Assembly (NCBI GenBank): GCA_965237775.1
Contig: OZ250155.1
Span: 4,402,001-4,466,000 of the forward strand
Reading direction: 5' to 3'
DNA: 64,000 nt
From: CATOSP01 sp965237775
GTDB taxonomy: Bacteria; Chloroflexota; Dehalococcoidia; Lucifugimonadales; UBA3495
The notes under the pieces: model-generated
What the model was told of the DNA's origin: nothing
The model's input: only the letters and a program-made list of their open reading frames with translations
The model's database searches: none
Translations under genes and position numbers: made by a program
In this document: positions 1 through 8,458 of the stretch, piece after piece
Layout of the letters: every line of letters starts with the position of its first letter
Position numbering within the stretch: the first letter of the stretch is position 1

Positions 1-1
1 C

Positions 2-403
2 GAGAGGCCGGTGTTCGACATCGAAGTTGACTACGGGACCGATCATGTAGATGTGGACGACCTGATCACGATCTCAGCCGACGTGACCTTCAATCCTCCT
101 GAGTTCGTGGAGGCTGGAATGGTGGTGTTGGACGTAGCCATACCCACCGGCTTCAGCCCGGTGGCCGGGTCCATCGAACGCATGGCCGAAGCCGAGCCCA
201 AGATCAAGCGTCACGACGTGGCCGGGCGGAAGGTCATCATCTACATCGAAGATATGGCGGCGGGGGAGACCCTGTCCGTGGAGTTCCAGGCGCGGGCGCT
301 CTTCCCGGTGCGGGCCGAGCCGGTCACCTCGGCTGTCTACTCTTATTACCGGCCCGAATGGAAGGGTCAGACTCTTGGAGGAGCCATGACTGTAGAGGGG
401 TAA
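2..403 (+). CDS. Alpha-2-macroglobulin family protein, C-terminal end (partial)
   Basis: The reading frame is open from the left edge, so only the last 133 or so residues are present. They match the receptor-binding domain that ends alpha-2-macroglobulin-type proteins: a strand reading MVVLDVAIPTGF, a later KVIIYIEDM strand, and the terminal VYSYYRPE, which corresponds to the VYDYYEP signature of the family. Bacterial members are large periplasmic or surface protease traps. The thioester region, if the protein has one, lies outside the window. The stop is TAA at 401-403. No downstream gene shares this strand before a strong hairpin at 592-631. Family assignment is by motif reading only. Confidence 0.75.
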   Translation, partial: ERPVFDIEVDYGTDHVDVDDLITISADVTFNPPEFVEAGMVVLDVAIPTGFSPVAGSIERMAEAEPKIKRHDVAGRKVIIYIEDMAAGETLSVEFQARALFPVRAEPVTSAVYSYYRPEWKGQTLGGAMTVEG

Positions 404-447
404 CCGGCCCGTTTAGCGAATAACCATCATTTTCAAACCATGCAAGC

Positions 448-545
448 CGGAGATCACAACCTAAAGCCCACTATATGGAGGGCGGAGGCTACACCCTAAA
501 GCCCACTCTATGGCAGACGGAGATAACACGCTAAAGCCCCCCTTT
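448..545. repeat. 35-bp tandem repeat, about 2.7 units
   Basis: Units begin at 448, 483 and 518 and each starts with CGGAG followed by CTAAAGCCC. Units one and two share CTAAAGCCCACT and a downstream TATGG. The third unit runs into a G/C-rich palindrome (CCCCCCTTTCGG / GGAAAAGGGGGG) resembling the hairpin core of the short inverted-repeat elements at 6893 and 14546. There are no unique spacers, so this is not a CRISPR. The 404-772 stretch otherwise contains only the hairpin at 592-631 and no gene. Confidence 0.7.
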
Positions 546-591
546 CGGAAAAGGGGGGTTGGGGGGATTTCCTCCGCTGCTGAAAGAAAAC

Positions 592-631
592 AATGGGGGA
601 GTTAAGCCATAACGGCTCAAACTCCCCCATT
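592..631. terminator. Strong hairpin, probable bidirectional terminator
   Basis: AATGGGGGAGTT at 592-603 is exactly inverted as AACTCCCCCATT at 620-631, and the arms extend inward (AAGCC / GGCT) with one bulge, leaving a five-base loop. It lies between the end of the macroglobulin gene (plus) and the end of the enolase-family gene (minus), where convergent transcription would need stopping. A clean U tract is lacking, so termination is inferred. Confidence 0.5.
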
Positions 632-772
632 TCTGATCTGTCCCCATCCACCGGGACGCGGACTCAAACCCTCATATCAGCCGTTGGCGAGTGACCGGCG
701 GAAATCTCCCTTCAAAAATAGGTACAACAACCCACTATGCGGAGTATCCCACCCTGATTCCCACGCTCGCCA

Positions 773-1945
773 TCACCCGGTCCAAGCGTGCTTTATCAAC
801 TCCTCTTCGATGAGGTCCGCCCCCCAACCGGGTCTGTTCGGGATGGTCATATAGCCATCTACTATCTTGGGCTGCTCGGTAACCAAATCGTCCTTCCAGG
901 GCACGTCGTCGATGTCTATCTCCATGATCCGCACGTTGGACAGCACGGCGCAAAGGCTGGCGCTGATGAAGGTGGACATGTGGCTATAGTAGTTGTGCGG
1001 CGCGACGTTTAACTGGAAGACCTCGGCCAGGTCTCCCACCTTCTTGGACTGCGTGAACCCGTTCCAGGGGACGTCGACCATGAACACGTCGGCTGCCTGT
1101 ATTTGGAAATAGGGCAGGTACTCCCGCATGTAGAAAAGGTTTTCACCAGTGCAGATTTTGGTGTCGGTCGACTCCTTTATGCGGCGAATGCCCTCTGGAG
1201 AGTACATGTCTATCTCCAGCCAAAGCATGTCAAATTGCTCCAACATTTTGGCAATGCGGACCGCGCTTTCCGGTTTGAAATTGAAATTCAAGTCAAGGTT
1301 GATGTCCACGTCCGGTCCCACGGCGTCCCGGAAAGTGCCAATCAGCTCCTCTATATGACGGACCACCGGGGTAGTAACCGCGCCGTCGGTGCTGCCGGGG
1401 CCCAGCGCGAATCCTCCTCCGTAAACCGTGGCGGGATCGCCCGGCATTACAATGTTGGTCTTCAGGGCCGTGAATCCCCGCCGCACGACTTCCCTGCCAA
1501 GATCGGAGATATCCTCCATAGTCCGGATGGGCGGGGTGCCCAGCAACTCCGGGTAACGGGCGCGGCTGGTGCCGCAGTGCGACCAATAGACCCTCACGGT
1601 GTCCCGTGTCGGACCGCCGAACAACTCAGTGACCGAAATGCTCAGCGACTTGGCTTTGACGTCGAGTAGGGCGCAGTCGATTCCTGCGATGGCCTTGGCC
1701 ACGATCCCGCCCGGGCTCTGCCTGGAGGCCCGGAACATATCCCACAAGCGCATTTCGTACGCCCCAGGGTCTCGCCCTATAAGCGCCGGCGTCAGGTCCT
1801 TGATGGTGCCTACCACGCCGTTGGGAGACCTGGGGTCGGTGCATTCACCCCATCCCGTAATGCCTTCGTCAGTCTCCACTTTGACAAAAATGAACGGACG
1901 CCAGCCGCCGTCCACCAGGAACGGTTCGACCTTGGTTATCTTCAT
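773..1945 (-). CDS. Mandelate racemase/muconate lactonizing (enolase superfamily) enzyme
   Basis: A 390-residue protein of the enolase superfamily, probably a sugar-acid or carboxylate dehydratase resembling the D-galactonate dehydratase branch; the substrate cannot be read from sequence. The N-terminal capping domain begins MKITKVEPFLVDGGW, followed by a TIM barrel with the three metal ligands in order: Asp in DINLDLNF, Glu in LWLEID and Glu in ICTGENL. A catalytic-type Lys lies in ALKTN and a His in APHNYYSH. I chose ATG at 1945 because GGAG lies about nine bases upstream and the protein then starts at the usual family position; an in-frame extension to 1987 has no ribosome site and would cross the hairpin at 1979-2018. 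The gene follows the VOC gene on the same strand. Confidence 0.85.
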   Translation of the reverse strand: MKITKVEPFLVDGGWRPFIFVKVETDEGITGWGECTDPRSPNGVVGTIKDLTPALIGRDPGAYEMRLWDMFRASRQSPGGIVAKAIAGIDCALLDVKAKSLSISVTELFGGPTRDTVRVYWSHCGTSRARYPELLGTPPIRTMEDISDLGREVVRRGFTALKTNIVMPGDPATVYGGGFALGPGSTDGAVTTPVVRHIEELIGTFRDAVGPDVDINLDLNFNFKPESAVRIAKMLEQFDMLWLEIDMYSPEGIRRIKESTDTKICTGENLFYMREYLPYFQIQAADVFMVDVPWNGFTQSKKVGDLAEVFQLNVAPHNYYSHMSTFISASLCAVLSNVRIMEIDIDDVPWKDDLVTEQPKIVDGYMTIPNRPGWGADLIEEELIKHAWTG

Positions 1946-1972
1946 CTGTATTTCTCCAGGCAGGACATCGGT

Positions 1973-2018
1973 AAAAAACACGCCCAACCCCGAGGCGGCG
2001 CCACCAGGGTTGGGCGTG
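1973..2018 (-). terminator. Perfect 12-bp hairpin followed by T6, between VOC and enolase-family genes
   Basis: On the minus strand CACGCCCAACCC (2018-2007) is inverted perfectly at 1990-1979 with a 16-base loop and is followed directly by six T residues (1978-1973). This is the classic intrinsic terminator layout. It lies after the VOC stop (2048) and only about 28 bases before the enolase-family start codon (1945), so it could end VOC transcription or act as a leader attenuator for the downstream gene. Confidence 0.75.
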
Positions 2019-2047
2019 ATATCCGGTCACCGTAGGGTTATGTTCGG

Positions 2048-2539
2048 CTAGTTGGCGGGCTGTTTGGTCAACAGGAGATGCCGGGCATCACTCAACAGCT
2101 CCTCATCGGACCGTTCCAGGTCTATGGGATCGCCGTGGGGCTGGGGTACCGGGAAGCCGGTGCGGTAGTAAAGCTCGACCCGGTTGCCTTCGGGGTCCAG
2201 GAAATACATGCCGAAAGCGTTGCCATGGCTGACGATCCGCTCGATGCTCGCCTCTTCCTCGGCTTCCAACCTGTGCTTGTACTCGCGCAGGTCGGCGATG
2301 GTCGGGACCTTGAAGGAAATTTGCTGGATTACGTTGGTGTCTTCGCCCTTGACCCGGCCCTTCATCAACACGAACTCGTGGTGCTCTGACACCGGGTCGG
2401 AACTCATGAAGACCATGCCGCGGCCTTCCAAGTCCTCATCGGCGATTTTCAGGCCGATAACCCTGCTGTAGAAGTCCCGCTGTTTCATCAGGTCTTCCGC
2501 GTAAATGCCAACGTGTCCCAGTCCAGTCGTCTCAGCCAT
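2048..2539 (-). CDS. VOC superfamily (glyoxalase/extradiol dioxygenase-like) protein
   Basis: A 163-residue single VOC-fold protein. The start MAETTGLGHVGIYAEDLMKQRDFY carries the first metal-ligand His of the fold (GLGHVGI), the centre has SEHHEFVLMKG with further His residues, and the end has DPEGNRVELYY with the expected Glu ligand, so the metal site looks complete. Members act as catechol-type dioxygenases, glyoxalases or antibiotic-binding proteins; the EHHEFVL region is more like ring-cleaving dioxygenases. It sits upstream of the enolase-family gene in the same direction with a terminator-like hairpin between them, which suggests a small catabolic unit. The specific reaction is unknown. 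Confidence 0.8.
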   Translation of the reverse strand: MAETTGLGHVGIYAEDLMKQRDFYSRVIGLKIADEDLEGRGMVFMSSDPVSEHHEFVLMKGRVKGEDTNVIQQISFKVPTIADLREYKHRLEAEEEASIERIVSHGNAFGMYFLDPEGNRVELYYRTGFPVPQPHGDPIDLERSDEELLSDARHLLLTKQPAN

Positions 2540-2659
2540 AACTCTTGACCTCGTTCAGAATAATTGGGTGCCACATTATATCATCCAAGAAACCCCCGAA
2601 TCACGTCCAGCGGCTTCCGTCATTCTGTCCATGCGCGGCATTGCCTCTGGCCGGGGCAA

Positions 2660-3121
2660 CTACACTTCGCGATGAGCGCTGCCCCGCTGCTTGACCCTTT
2701 CAATGGAGGAGAAGTCACCGGCCTCCACCCGGTAGCCCAATGGTTGAGGCGGGCGGGTCTCCAAGCCCAGCAATTCAACCACCCGCGGGTTGGTGTAGTA
2801 ACCGTTATACGTCTGCCGCACCAATTGATCGAAGAAGGCCGGGTGGCCCGCTTCCACCTGTTGAAGTACCTGGTCCTTTTGGTCTCCGGTTAGTTCTTGG
2901 AAAGCTCGGGAGTGCCGGTGGGATGCCTCGGCCTCGATGTTCATCAAACCCTCACCAAACAGACGCTTGCGCTGGGGAGCGCCCCCGGCAAACCCGTTCA
3001 GAAAATCGACTGCGATCTCGCCGCCCGAGGGCATTTTGTCGTTGGCGGGGATAATCCTGTCCAAGACCCTCACGACTAGCTCCCGCTGGTCATCGCTAAA
3101 GAACCGGGCAGATATTGTCAT
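2660..3121 (-). CDS. Gluconate 2-dehydrogenase subunit 3-like (GMC small subunit)
   Basis: A 153-residue protein of the gluconate 2-dehydrogenase subunit 3 family, the small partner of membrane-linked GMC dehydrogenases. Recognisable parts are LVVRVLDRIIPANDKMPSGGEIAV near the N-terminus, where family members have the IIP-x-D element, and the aromatic QTYNGYYTNPRVVELLGL near the C-terminus. The start ATG lies nine bases after the stop of the large subunit, with GAGGTAAG just upstream, so the two are translated as a unit. Known relatives use a Tat signal on the small subunit to carry the large one across the membrane; no twin-arginine motif is visible here, so the complex may stay cytoplasmic or have lost the signal. 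Confidence 0.8.
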   Translation of the reverse strand: MTISARFFSDDQRELVVRVLDRIIPANDKMPSGGEIAVDFLNGFAGGAPQRKRLFGEGLMNIEAEASHRHSRAFQELTGDQKDQVLQQVEAGHPAFFDQLVRQTYNGYYTNPRVVELLGLETRPPQPLGYRVEAGDFSSIERVKQRGSAHREV

Positions 3122-3130
3122 TTGCTTACC

Positions 3131-4744
3131 TCAGTCTAGGAGGTGCCTGGAGTTCTGCTTGAAGTAGTCCGCGATGTGCAGGGCGATTGCCTGGATTGTG
3201 GAGGTGGGGTTCACCGCCCCGGCTGTGACAAACACGCTGCCATCGATCACGAACAGGTTCTTGACGTCGTGGCTCCGGCCGTATCCGTCCACGACCGAAT
3301 TAGCGGGGTCTGCGCCCATCCGCGCCGTTCCCAGCAAATGCCACCCTGCGGGACGGAGCAGCGGATTGACTGTCACCTGCACAGCCCCGGCAGCCTCCAG
3401 CGCTTCGGTTGCCCTGGCGGAACCGTGTTCCATCATCTTCAGGCTGTTATCGCTCATGGTGTAATTGACCTTGGGGGCGGGAATTCCATCGCTGTCGGTC
3501 AACGCGGGGTCCAGGGTGACTCGGTTATGGCGCTCCGGCAGGTCTTCACCTATGACCGCCACGGTGATGGTGTTGCCGAACCGCTTGTCAAAAGCCTCAT
3601 GATGCCTGGCTCCCCACGGGACAGGAGTCCGGTCCGCGAACCCTTGGGCCGTGATCGCGGGGCCGGAGCTGCGGACCACCTGGAATGCGTACCCTCTGAC
3701 GAAGTCTCTCGAGGGGTCGGTCTCGTAAAATTCCGAGCTTATAATCATGCAGCCAAGGGGCCCCTTGTAGCCCTCCAATTTCTCCTCGAATACCCCCGTG
3801 ACCATCGAGTAGGGATGGAACATTAGGTTCTGGCCCAATAGACCGTTGGAGTTTCCAAGGCCGTCCGGGAACAGGCTCGAACGGGAGTTTAGTAGCAGCC
3901 GCGGAGTGCCGATACCGTTGCACGCCATCACCACAACCCGCGCCTTTTGTCTTCTGACCTGTCCCTGGCCATCGTAATAGACTGCGCCGTCAGCCAGACC
4001 GTCTTTGCCAACGGTTATCTCCCTTACCCGGGCGTTGGTCTGGAGCGCCGCACCGCTGGATATGGCCTTGGGCCAGTAGGTAATGTCGGTGCTGGCCTTC
4101 GCTCCCGTTGGGCAGCCAATTTCGCAGGGGCCGCAGTTGTTGCAGGCGCGTCGTCCGTCGTATGCGCGTGTAAGGATCGCGCTGTCCGACGGCCACCAAT
4201 GCCATCCCAGCCTGTCGAAACCCTTGACTATAGTGTCGCCCGCCTTGCCAAGCGGTATCGGCGGAGTCTGCCGCTCGGTCTTTGGAGGGTAAGCCGTATC
4301 GCCAGTGATGCCAGCCACGCCCATCATCTGGTCATTGAGACTGAAATGGGGCTCGAGTTGAGCGTAGCTCACCGGCCAATCGTCGGCCACCCCGTCCAAC
4401 GACCTGACCTTGAAGTCAGAGGGGTGCAGCCTGGGGAAATGCGCGCTCCAATGTATCGTGCTACCGCCAACGGCATTGAACATGAGCGGCGCTATGGGTG
4501 TATCGGCCTCGTTGACCGGGTAGTCCTGGGGCAGTCCGCGAACGTTTGGGTTGGGGTTGAAATCAGTCTGCCGGTGGATCTCCCAATCGGACAGGTAGGA
4601 AGTGTACGCGGTGGGGTCCATCCAACCGCCCTGCTCCAGGCAAAGCACCTTCATCCCAGCCTCGGCCAAGCTCCAGGTGAATGCCGCGCCGGACGCTCCC
4701 GCGCCAATTACCAGCACGTCTACGGTGTCGTCATTCTGGGCCAT
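3131..4744 (-). CDS. GMC oxidoreductase, gluconate/glucose dehydrogenase flavoprotein type
   Basis: A 537-residue FAD flavoprotein oxidising an alcohol or sugar. The N-terminus VLVIGAGASGAAF is the dinucleotide-binding GxGxxG and is followed by the Glu-ending strand VLCLEQG. Around residues 200-215 it has CNNCGPCEIGCPTGAK, the cysteine cluster seen in gluconate/glucose dehydrogenase flavoproteins and thought to hold an iron-sulfur cluster for electron transfer. The C-terminus holds HLLGTARMG and AVNPTSTIQA, matching the GMC catalytic His/Asn region. Length is normal. Its partner is the small subunit immediately downstream. No cytochrome subunit gene is adjacent. Confidence 0.88.
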   Translation of the reverse strand: MAQNDDTVDVLVIGAGASGAAFTWSLAEAGMKVLCLEQGGWMDPTAYTSYLSDWEIHRQTDFNPNPNVRGLPQDYPVNEADTPIAPLMFNAVGGSTIHWSAHFPRLHPSDFKVRSLDGVADDWPVSYAQLEPHFSLNDQMMGVAGITGDTAYPPKTERQTPPIPLGKAGDTIVKGFDRLGWHWWPSDSAILTRAYDGRRACNNCGPCEIGCPTGAKASTDITYWPKAISSGAALQTNARVREITVGKDGLADGAVYYDGQGQVRRQKARVVVMACNGIGTPRLLLNSRSSLFPDGLGNSNGLLGQNLMFHPYSMVTGVFEEKLEGYKGPLGCMIISSEFYETDPSRDFVRGYAFQVVRSSGPAITAQGFADRTPVPWGARHHEAFDKRFGNTITVAVIGEDLPERHNRVTLDPALTDSDGIPAPKVNYTMSDNSLKMMEHGSARATEALEAAGAVQVTVNPLLRPAGWHLLGTARMGADPANSVVDGYGRSHDVKNLFVIDGSVFVTAGAVNPTSTIQAIALHIADYFKQNSRHLLD

Positions 4745-4819
4745 TTGTTCCTCTCTAGACCGCTACCAGAAGGAAGTCTTGCAATGACATCCTGTGGTTC
4801 GGCGAATCCGGACTTTCGG

Positions 4820-5711
4820 TTAAATGTCGTTCCCACCCTCGAATCGGTCGAAGACTTGGGAAGCGCTGCTACTCTCATAGACGCTCTTAGAATTGCCTAG
4901 CACGAAGTACCTTGTCCACAACCGCCAGATCATTCTCCATTGATCTGACTCCGGGCGCACATTCTCCACACACAGACCGGCGTCCGCCGCGGCGTCTGCG
5001 CTAAACAACGCGGAATGTGACTGCGGCGATTCTATCAGTGCGCTGCGGAGGTACTCTTGGAGCTTTTGGTGTTGCTCCATCGTCCTATCAGGGTTGCTAA
5101 GCAAGGCTTTGCCAAGCAGATCTTCCGTACTGTTCAATGCTGACCGGGCCTGCTGAACCAAGACCGCTGTTAAATCGCCAAGAAGCACCGAGTAAATCGG
5201 GGTAGGTTGCCGGTGACTCCTCCACATTCCTAATAGCATATTCCACAGCAGATATAATGTCTTTGGCAGCGACCCGTTCCCTTCCCCAGAGAATCTGTGG
5301 ATCAATTGGGCCAAGGTCACTGCCTGGCGCCATCAGAATGTGATGCCCACCTAAAGCCAGGAGAGTCGCTGCGCTCTTAGCCTGGTCCGGCACAATGATG
5401 GTTAGCTCTCGGCAGTGGGATTGGGCCGCCCGAGCCATCCTCACAGCGACTTCTCCCACCCCGCCTGGTGAGTCGATCATCAGATGGAGGTCGCGGTCAG
5501 GCCCACAGTCGAAAAGCACATCCTTTAGAAGGGTGAAACTATCATAGGAGATCGCGTCAATCATAACGACGAGGCGAGCGCCGAAGCGGCTTTCATACTC
5601 TCGGATTAACCGTTGCCGATCCGTGCGTCCGGAGTTCGCCGCTTGATGCAAAGGACTTTGCGGCTGCCCGGGCAGTTCTGTGGAGGATCCAGGGTTCAAT
5701 ATGGACCCCAT
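4820..5711 (-). pseudogene. SDH-type (ClpP-fold) serine proteinase, frameshifted
   Basis: The first frame (5711 to about 5200) gives ARLVVMIDAI, LHLMIDSPGGVG and AKSAATLLALGGHHILM, the substrate-binding and nucleophile-Ser motifs of the serine dehydrogenase proteinase/ClpP-crotonase family, with LGPIDPQ as expected. The frame then loses homology, while the frame entered at GGGG (plus strand 5199-5202) continues the protein as IYSVLLGDLTAVLVQQARSAL and ends with DQWRMIWRLWTRYF, the usual C-terminus of this family. One extra base in that short G tract explains everything. The product would be about 296 residues if corrected. A real mutation and a sequencing error cannot be separated here. A small basic gene precedes and overlaps it. 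Confidence 0.8.
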
Positions 5712-5884
5712 CGGTGGGTTTTGGCCGAAATGGGTTTCCGTTTGCGGGCTTCTTTGGCGGCTTCGGCTACCTTTTTCGCTATGGCGATCTTGGTGCTCCA
5801 GTCCGGTTCGGTCCCTTCACGAGTAGGGATTAACTCCCCACTCTTCTTGTCCGGTTTCTCGGAAGGACGGGCTTTCAACGCCAT
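5696..5884 (-). CDS. Small basic hypothetical protein
   Basis: A 62-residue, Lys/Arg/Ala-rich protein with a predicted helical central part (TKIAIAKKVAEAAKEARKRK). AGGGTGA lies just upstream of ATG at 5884, and its end overlaps the start of the SDH-like protease gene by 16 bases, so the two are probably co-transcribed and coupled. I do not recognise a family. It could be an accessory or substrate-like factor for the protease, but that rests only on position. Confidence 0.5.
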   Translation of the reverse strand: MALKARPSEKPDKKSGELIPTREGTEPDWSTKIAIAKKVAEAAKEARKRKPISAKTHRWGPY

Positions 5885-5974
5885 ACAATCACCCTACTTT
5901 GTTTTACTATTTTTACAGAAATTTCGCAATTCGTTCGATGGTATTTCACCATGCCACTGTGGTCAACGGACAAA

Positions 5975-6796
5975 TTACACTCCCGGCAAGTCCCAGCCGA
6001 TCCACTGGCACAGGGCCTTGCCCATGATTAGCTCCTTGTCTCCTTCGCTCAACCAGGACAATCCCTCCGTGAACATGGTCACGCACTCCTTCCAGGAGCA
6101 GGGCATCCGCGTGATATCCGTGCCCCAGAACATACGCTCGGGACCGAAGGCGTCGTAAATCTGGTGGACGTGGTCATGAATATTGGCGTAGGGGTAGGGC
6201 TGGGAAGAGTAACTTGGCGCACCCGACGCCTTGACCGCAACGTTGGGATGTTTCGCTAGCTCGATCAATTGGGGCAGAGTTTCCCATGCGGCCGCATCGG
6301 TCGCGCCCCCAGCCCTGCCCATGTGATCGACGATTAGCTTGAGACCAGGATGACGCTCGGCCACCTGTCCAACCACCGGCAGAAAACCAGCGCAGGCAAG
6401 TCCCACGGGCAGCCCCGCTTCCTCGGCCGCAGGCCATAGCCAGTCCATCGTGCCGTCCGTAGGCCATGTCTGCTGGTGGGGTTGCAAAAAAGTGAACCGC
6501 AACCCCAGCATCCCCGATTGCCGCTTCCAACCGTCGATCAGCGAGGCGCTGGCCGGGTCGTCCAGCGGAAACTTGCCCAGGATGGCGAATTTGCCCGGGT
6601 GTTGACTGGCTGCCTCGACTGCTATGGCGTCAGAGTCAGGGTCCCAGCCGGGAGGATGGATCACCGCCGCATCCACTCCCGCCTCCGCCATGTCCCGGAG
6701 CGCATCCTGCGCGCTGTAGGAAGTGATCTGCCTGTGGGCGGGATTCGTAGGCAGGTTTCTCCCCCAAAGGTGTATCTGCGAATCAACAACTAACAT
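5975..6796 (-). CDS. Amidohydrolase family (PF04909-type) TIM-barrel hydrolase
   Basis: A 273-residue protein of the amidohydrolase 2 group, which includes metal-dependent decarboxylases and lactone hydrolases. It begins MLVVDSQIHLWG, where most relatives have DxHxH; here the first His is replaced by Gln (SQIHLW), so the metal site may be altered. Later barrel motifs are present: LGLRFTF, LIVDHMGR with a His, and FWGTDITRMP with the terminal Asp. ATG at 6796 gives the usual family start. The gene is monocistronic. The substrate is unknown. Confidence 0.8.
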   Translation of the reverse strand: MLVVDSQIHLWGRNLPTNPAHRQITSYSAQDALRDMAEAGVDAAVIHPPGWDPDSDAIAVEAASQHPGKFAILGKFPLDDPASASLIDGWKRQSGMLGLRFTFLQPHQQTWPTDGTMDWLWPAAEEAGLPVGLACAGFLPVVGQVAERHPGLKLIVDHMGRAGGATDAAAWETLPQLIELAKHPNVAVKASGAPSYSSQPYPYANIHDHVHQIYDAFGPERMFWGTDITRMPCSWKECVTMFTEGLSWLSEGDKELIMGKALCQWIGWDLPGV

Positions 6797-6892
6797 CGGC
6801 CGCTCCCTTCACGTTCAACTCGGATGGTCACCAACTCCTTCAGCATCAGGAGTATACGCAAAAGAGTATAGGCGGGTTGAGCGCACTAAGTA

Positions 6893-6995
6893 ACTATCTC
6901 AAAACCGAGTCAAGGCGATGCCTCCCCCTTTCGCAAAAGGGGGATTGAGGGGGATTTCTCTCCCTGCCGGTAGGTTGGTGGAGATTTGAGATAGT
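6893..6995. mobile_element. Miniature inverted-repeat element (MITE-like), copy 1
   Basis: A 103-bp element bounded by ACTATCTCAAA (6893-6903) and its exact inverse TTTGAGATAGT (6985-6995). It is almost identical along its length to the 102-bp core of the copy at 14550-14651, differing by a one-base indel (GGTTGGTGG versus GGTTGTGG). Both copies contain an internal hairpin, CCCCCTTTCG/CAAAAGGGGG, and no coding capacity. This copy sits between an amidohydrolase start and an IS element, just downstream of the Fic gene stop. Confidence 0.75.
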
Positions 6996-7002
6996 ATCTA
7001 AG

Positions 7003-8458
7003 CTGGACTTTGTACAAAAGCTAGACAAGATAAAAGAACAGGGTAAGCTAACTTGGTCTACTCCTTATGAAAGGACAAGTTATGCTCACCCTGCCGAATA
7101 CCATTATATCTCTACTCACACCCTTTTCGACGCTGTTCCATCGCAGAACCTGGTTGAAATCCCAACTGCTGCTGGTTGGCGCCATCCTAGCCCCTGGCAA
7201 GCGAACCGTGACATCGGCGTTGCGAGTGATGGGACTGGAGGATGACCGGAACTTTGCAAGGTACCATCATGTACTCAGCCGGGCGGTGTGGCAGCCTCTG
7301 CAATTGGGCCGGACCCTGCTGTGGCTCTTGCTCCAACACTTGGACCAAGGGGATGGCCCCTTAGTGTTCGGCATCGATGAGACTCTGGAGCGGCGGCGGG
7401 GCGGGCGTATCAAGGCAAAAGGAATTTATCGCGACGGAGTGCGCTCCAGCGGTAGCCATTTCGTGAAAGCCAGCGGTCTGCGCTGGATAAGCTTGATGTG
7501 GCTGACCACGATACCCTGGGCCCGCCGGACTTGGGCGTTGCCTTTTCTGACGGTTCTGGCGCCCTCGGAACGATACTACCGGAAAAGGGGGCGCACTCCC
7601 AAGAAGCTCACCGACTGGGCTCGCCAGATCATCCTCCAACTGCGCCGGTGGCTGCCCCACCGGCCCCTGGTGCTGGTGGCTGACAGCAGCTACGCCGTCT
7701 TGGACTTGCTCCACTTCTGCCAAGCCCTGGCTCAACCCGTTACCTTAATCACCAGGTTGCGGCTGGATGCCGCGCTCTATGAGCCGGCGCCGCCTCGCCA
7801 GCCCGGTCAGAACGGCCGCCCCAGGGTCAAGGGTAAACGGTTGCCCACGCTGAAGGAACTCCTTGACTCTCCGGATACGTGCTGGGCCGAGGCCTCGCCA
7901 GCTTGGTATGACGGTACCGTCCGTACCGTGGAAGTCGCTTCCCAAACCGCCCTCTGGTACCACTCGGGCAAGCATCCAGTGCCTATTCGATGGGTCCTGA
8001 TTCGAGACCCCTTCGGGCAATTCCGTCCCCAAGCGTTGCTGTCCACCGACCTCGCGGCCACCCCGGTCCAGATCGTGGAGTGGTTCGTGTTGCGCTGGCA
8101 ATTGGAGGTGACATTCCAAGAAGTACGCGCTCATTTGGGAGTGGAGACGCAGCGTCAGTGGTCTGATCGGGCCATCGCCCGTACAACACCGGCGCTTTTT
8201 GGACTCTTCTCCTGGGTGTCTCTGGCAGGACACCTGTCTCAGAAAGAACGCCCGGCCATTCCCCGGACGGCAGCTTGGTATGCCAAGCCGCTCCCCACCT
8301 TTGCCGATGCCATCGCCTTGGTCCGAAGGGACCTGTGGCAGGCCTCCGGAAGTTTTTCCATGTCGGATCGCGAACCTGATATCACAAAAGTCCCCACGCC
8401 ATTGTTCAACCGCCTTATCGGCTCGCTCGCCTACGCCGCCTGAATGTACAAAGTCCAG
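7003..8458 (+). mobile_element. Complete IS element, IS4/IS701-type, 5-bp target duplication
   Basis: A 1456-bp insertion sequence bounded by perfect 14-bp inverted repeats, CTGGACTTTGTACA (7003-7016) and TGTACAAAGTCCAG (8445-8458). It is flanked on both sides by the direct repeat CTAAG (6998-7002 and 8459-8463), which I take as the target duplication. It contains one transposase gene. The right duplication supplies the TAG stop codon of the Fic gene, so the insertion did not alter Fic. Confidence 0.85.
7082..8443 (+). CDS. DDE transposase of the IS4/IS701 superfamily
   Basis: The transposase of the element at 7003-8458, about 453 residues and apparently intact. The DDE fold can be followed through GPLVFGIDETLERRRGG (first Asp), LVLVADSSYAVLDLL (second Asp) and WFVLRWQLEVTFQEVRAHLG, where the YREKxxxxxE-like Glu region of IS4-type enzymes lies. 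I prefer ATG at 7082 because AAAGGAC precedes it; ATG at 7067 is also possible. It is not similar to the other transposases in the window. The exact IS family (IS701 versus another IS4 branch) is not certain. Confidence 0.8.
   Translation: MLTLPNTIISLLTPFSTLFHRRTWLKSQLLLVGAILAPGKRTVTSALRVMGLEDDRNFARYHHVLSRAVWQPLQLGRTLLWLLLQHLDQGDGPLVFGIDETLERRRGGRIKAKGIYRDGVRSSGSHFVKASGLRWISLMWLTTIPWARRTWALPFLTVLAPSERYYRKRGRTPKKLTDWARQIILQLRRWLPHRPLVLVADSSYAVLDLLHFCQALAQPVTLITRLRLDAALYEPAPPRQPGQNGRPRVKGKRLPTLKELLDSPDTCWAEASPAWYDGTVRTVEVASQTALWYHSGKHPVPIRWVLIRDPFGQFRPQALLSTDLAATPVQIVEWFVLRWQLEVTFQEVRAHLGVETQRQWSDRAIARTTPALFGLFSWVSLAGHLSQKERPAIPRTAAWYAKPLPTFADAIALVRRDLWQASGSFSMSDREPDITKVPTPLFNRLIGSLAYAA

Noticed and set aside
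448..545. Possible CRISPR array from the repeated CTAAAGCCC units
   Set aside because: Period is a constant 35 bp with the whole unit repeated and no unique spacers; only 2.7 units; no cas genes.
3947..4900. 317-codon plus-strand frame opposite the GMC gene
   Set aside because: Fully overlaps a confident gene, has shadow-type composition and no recognisable domain.
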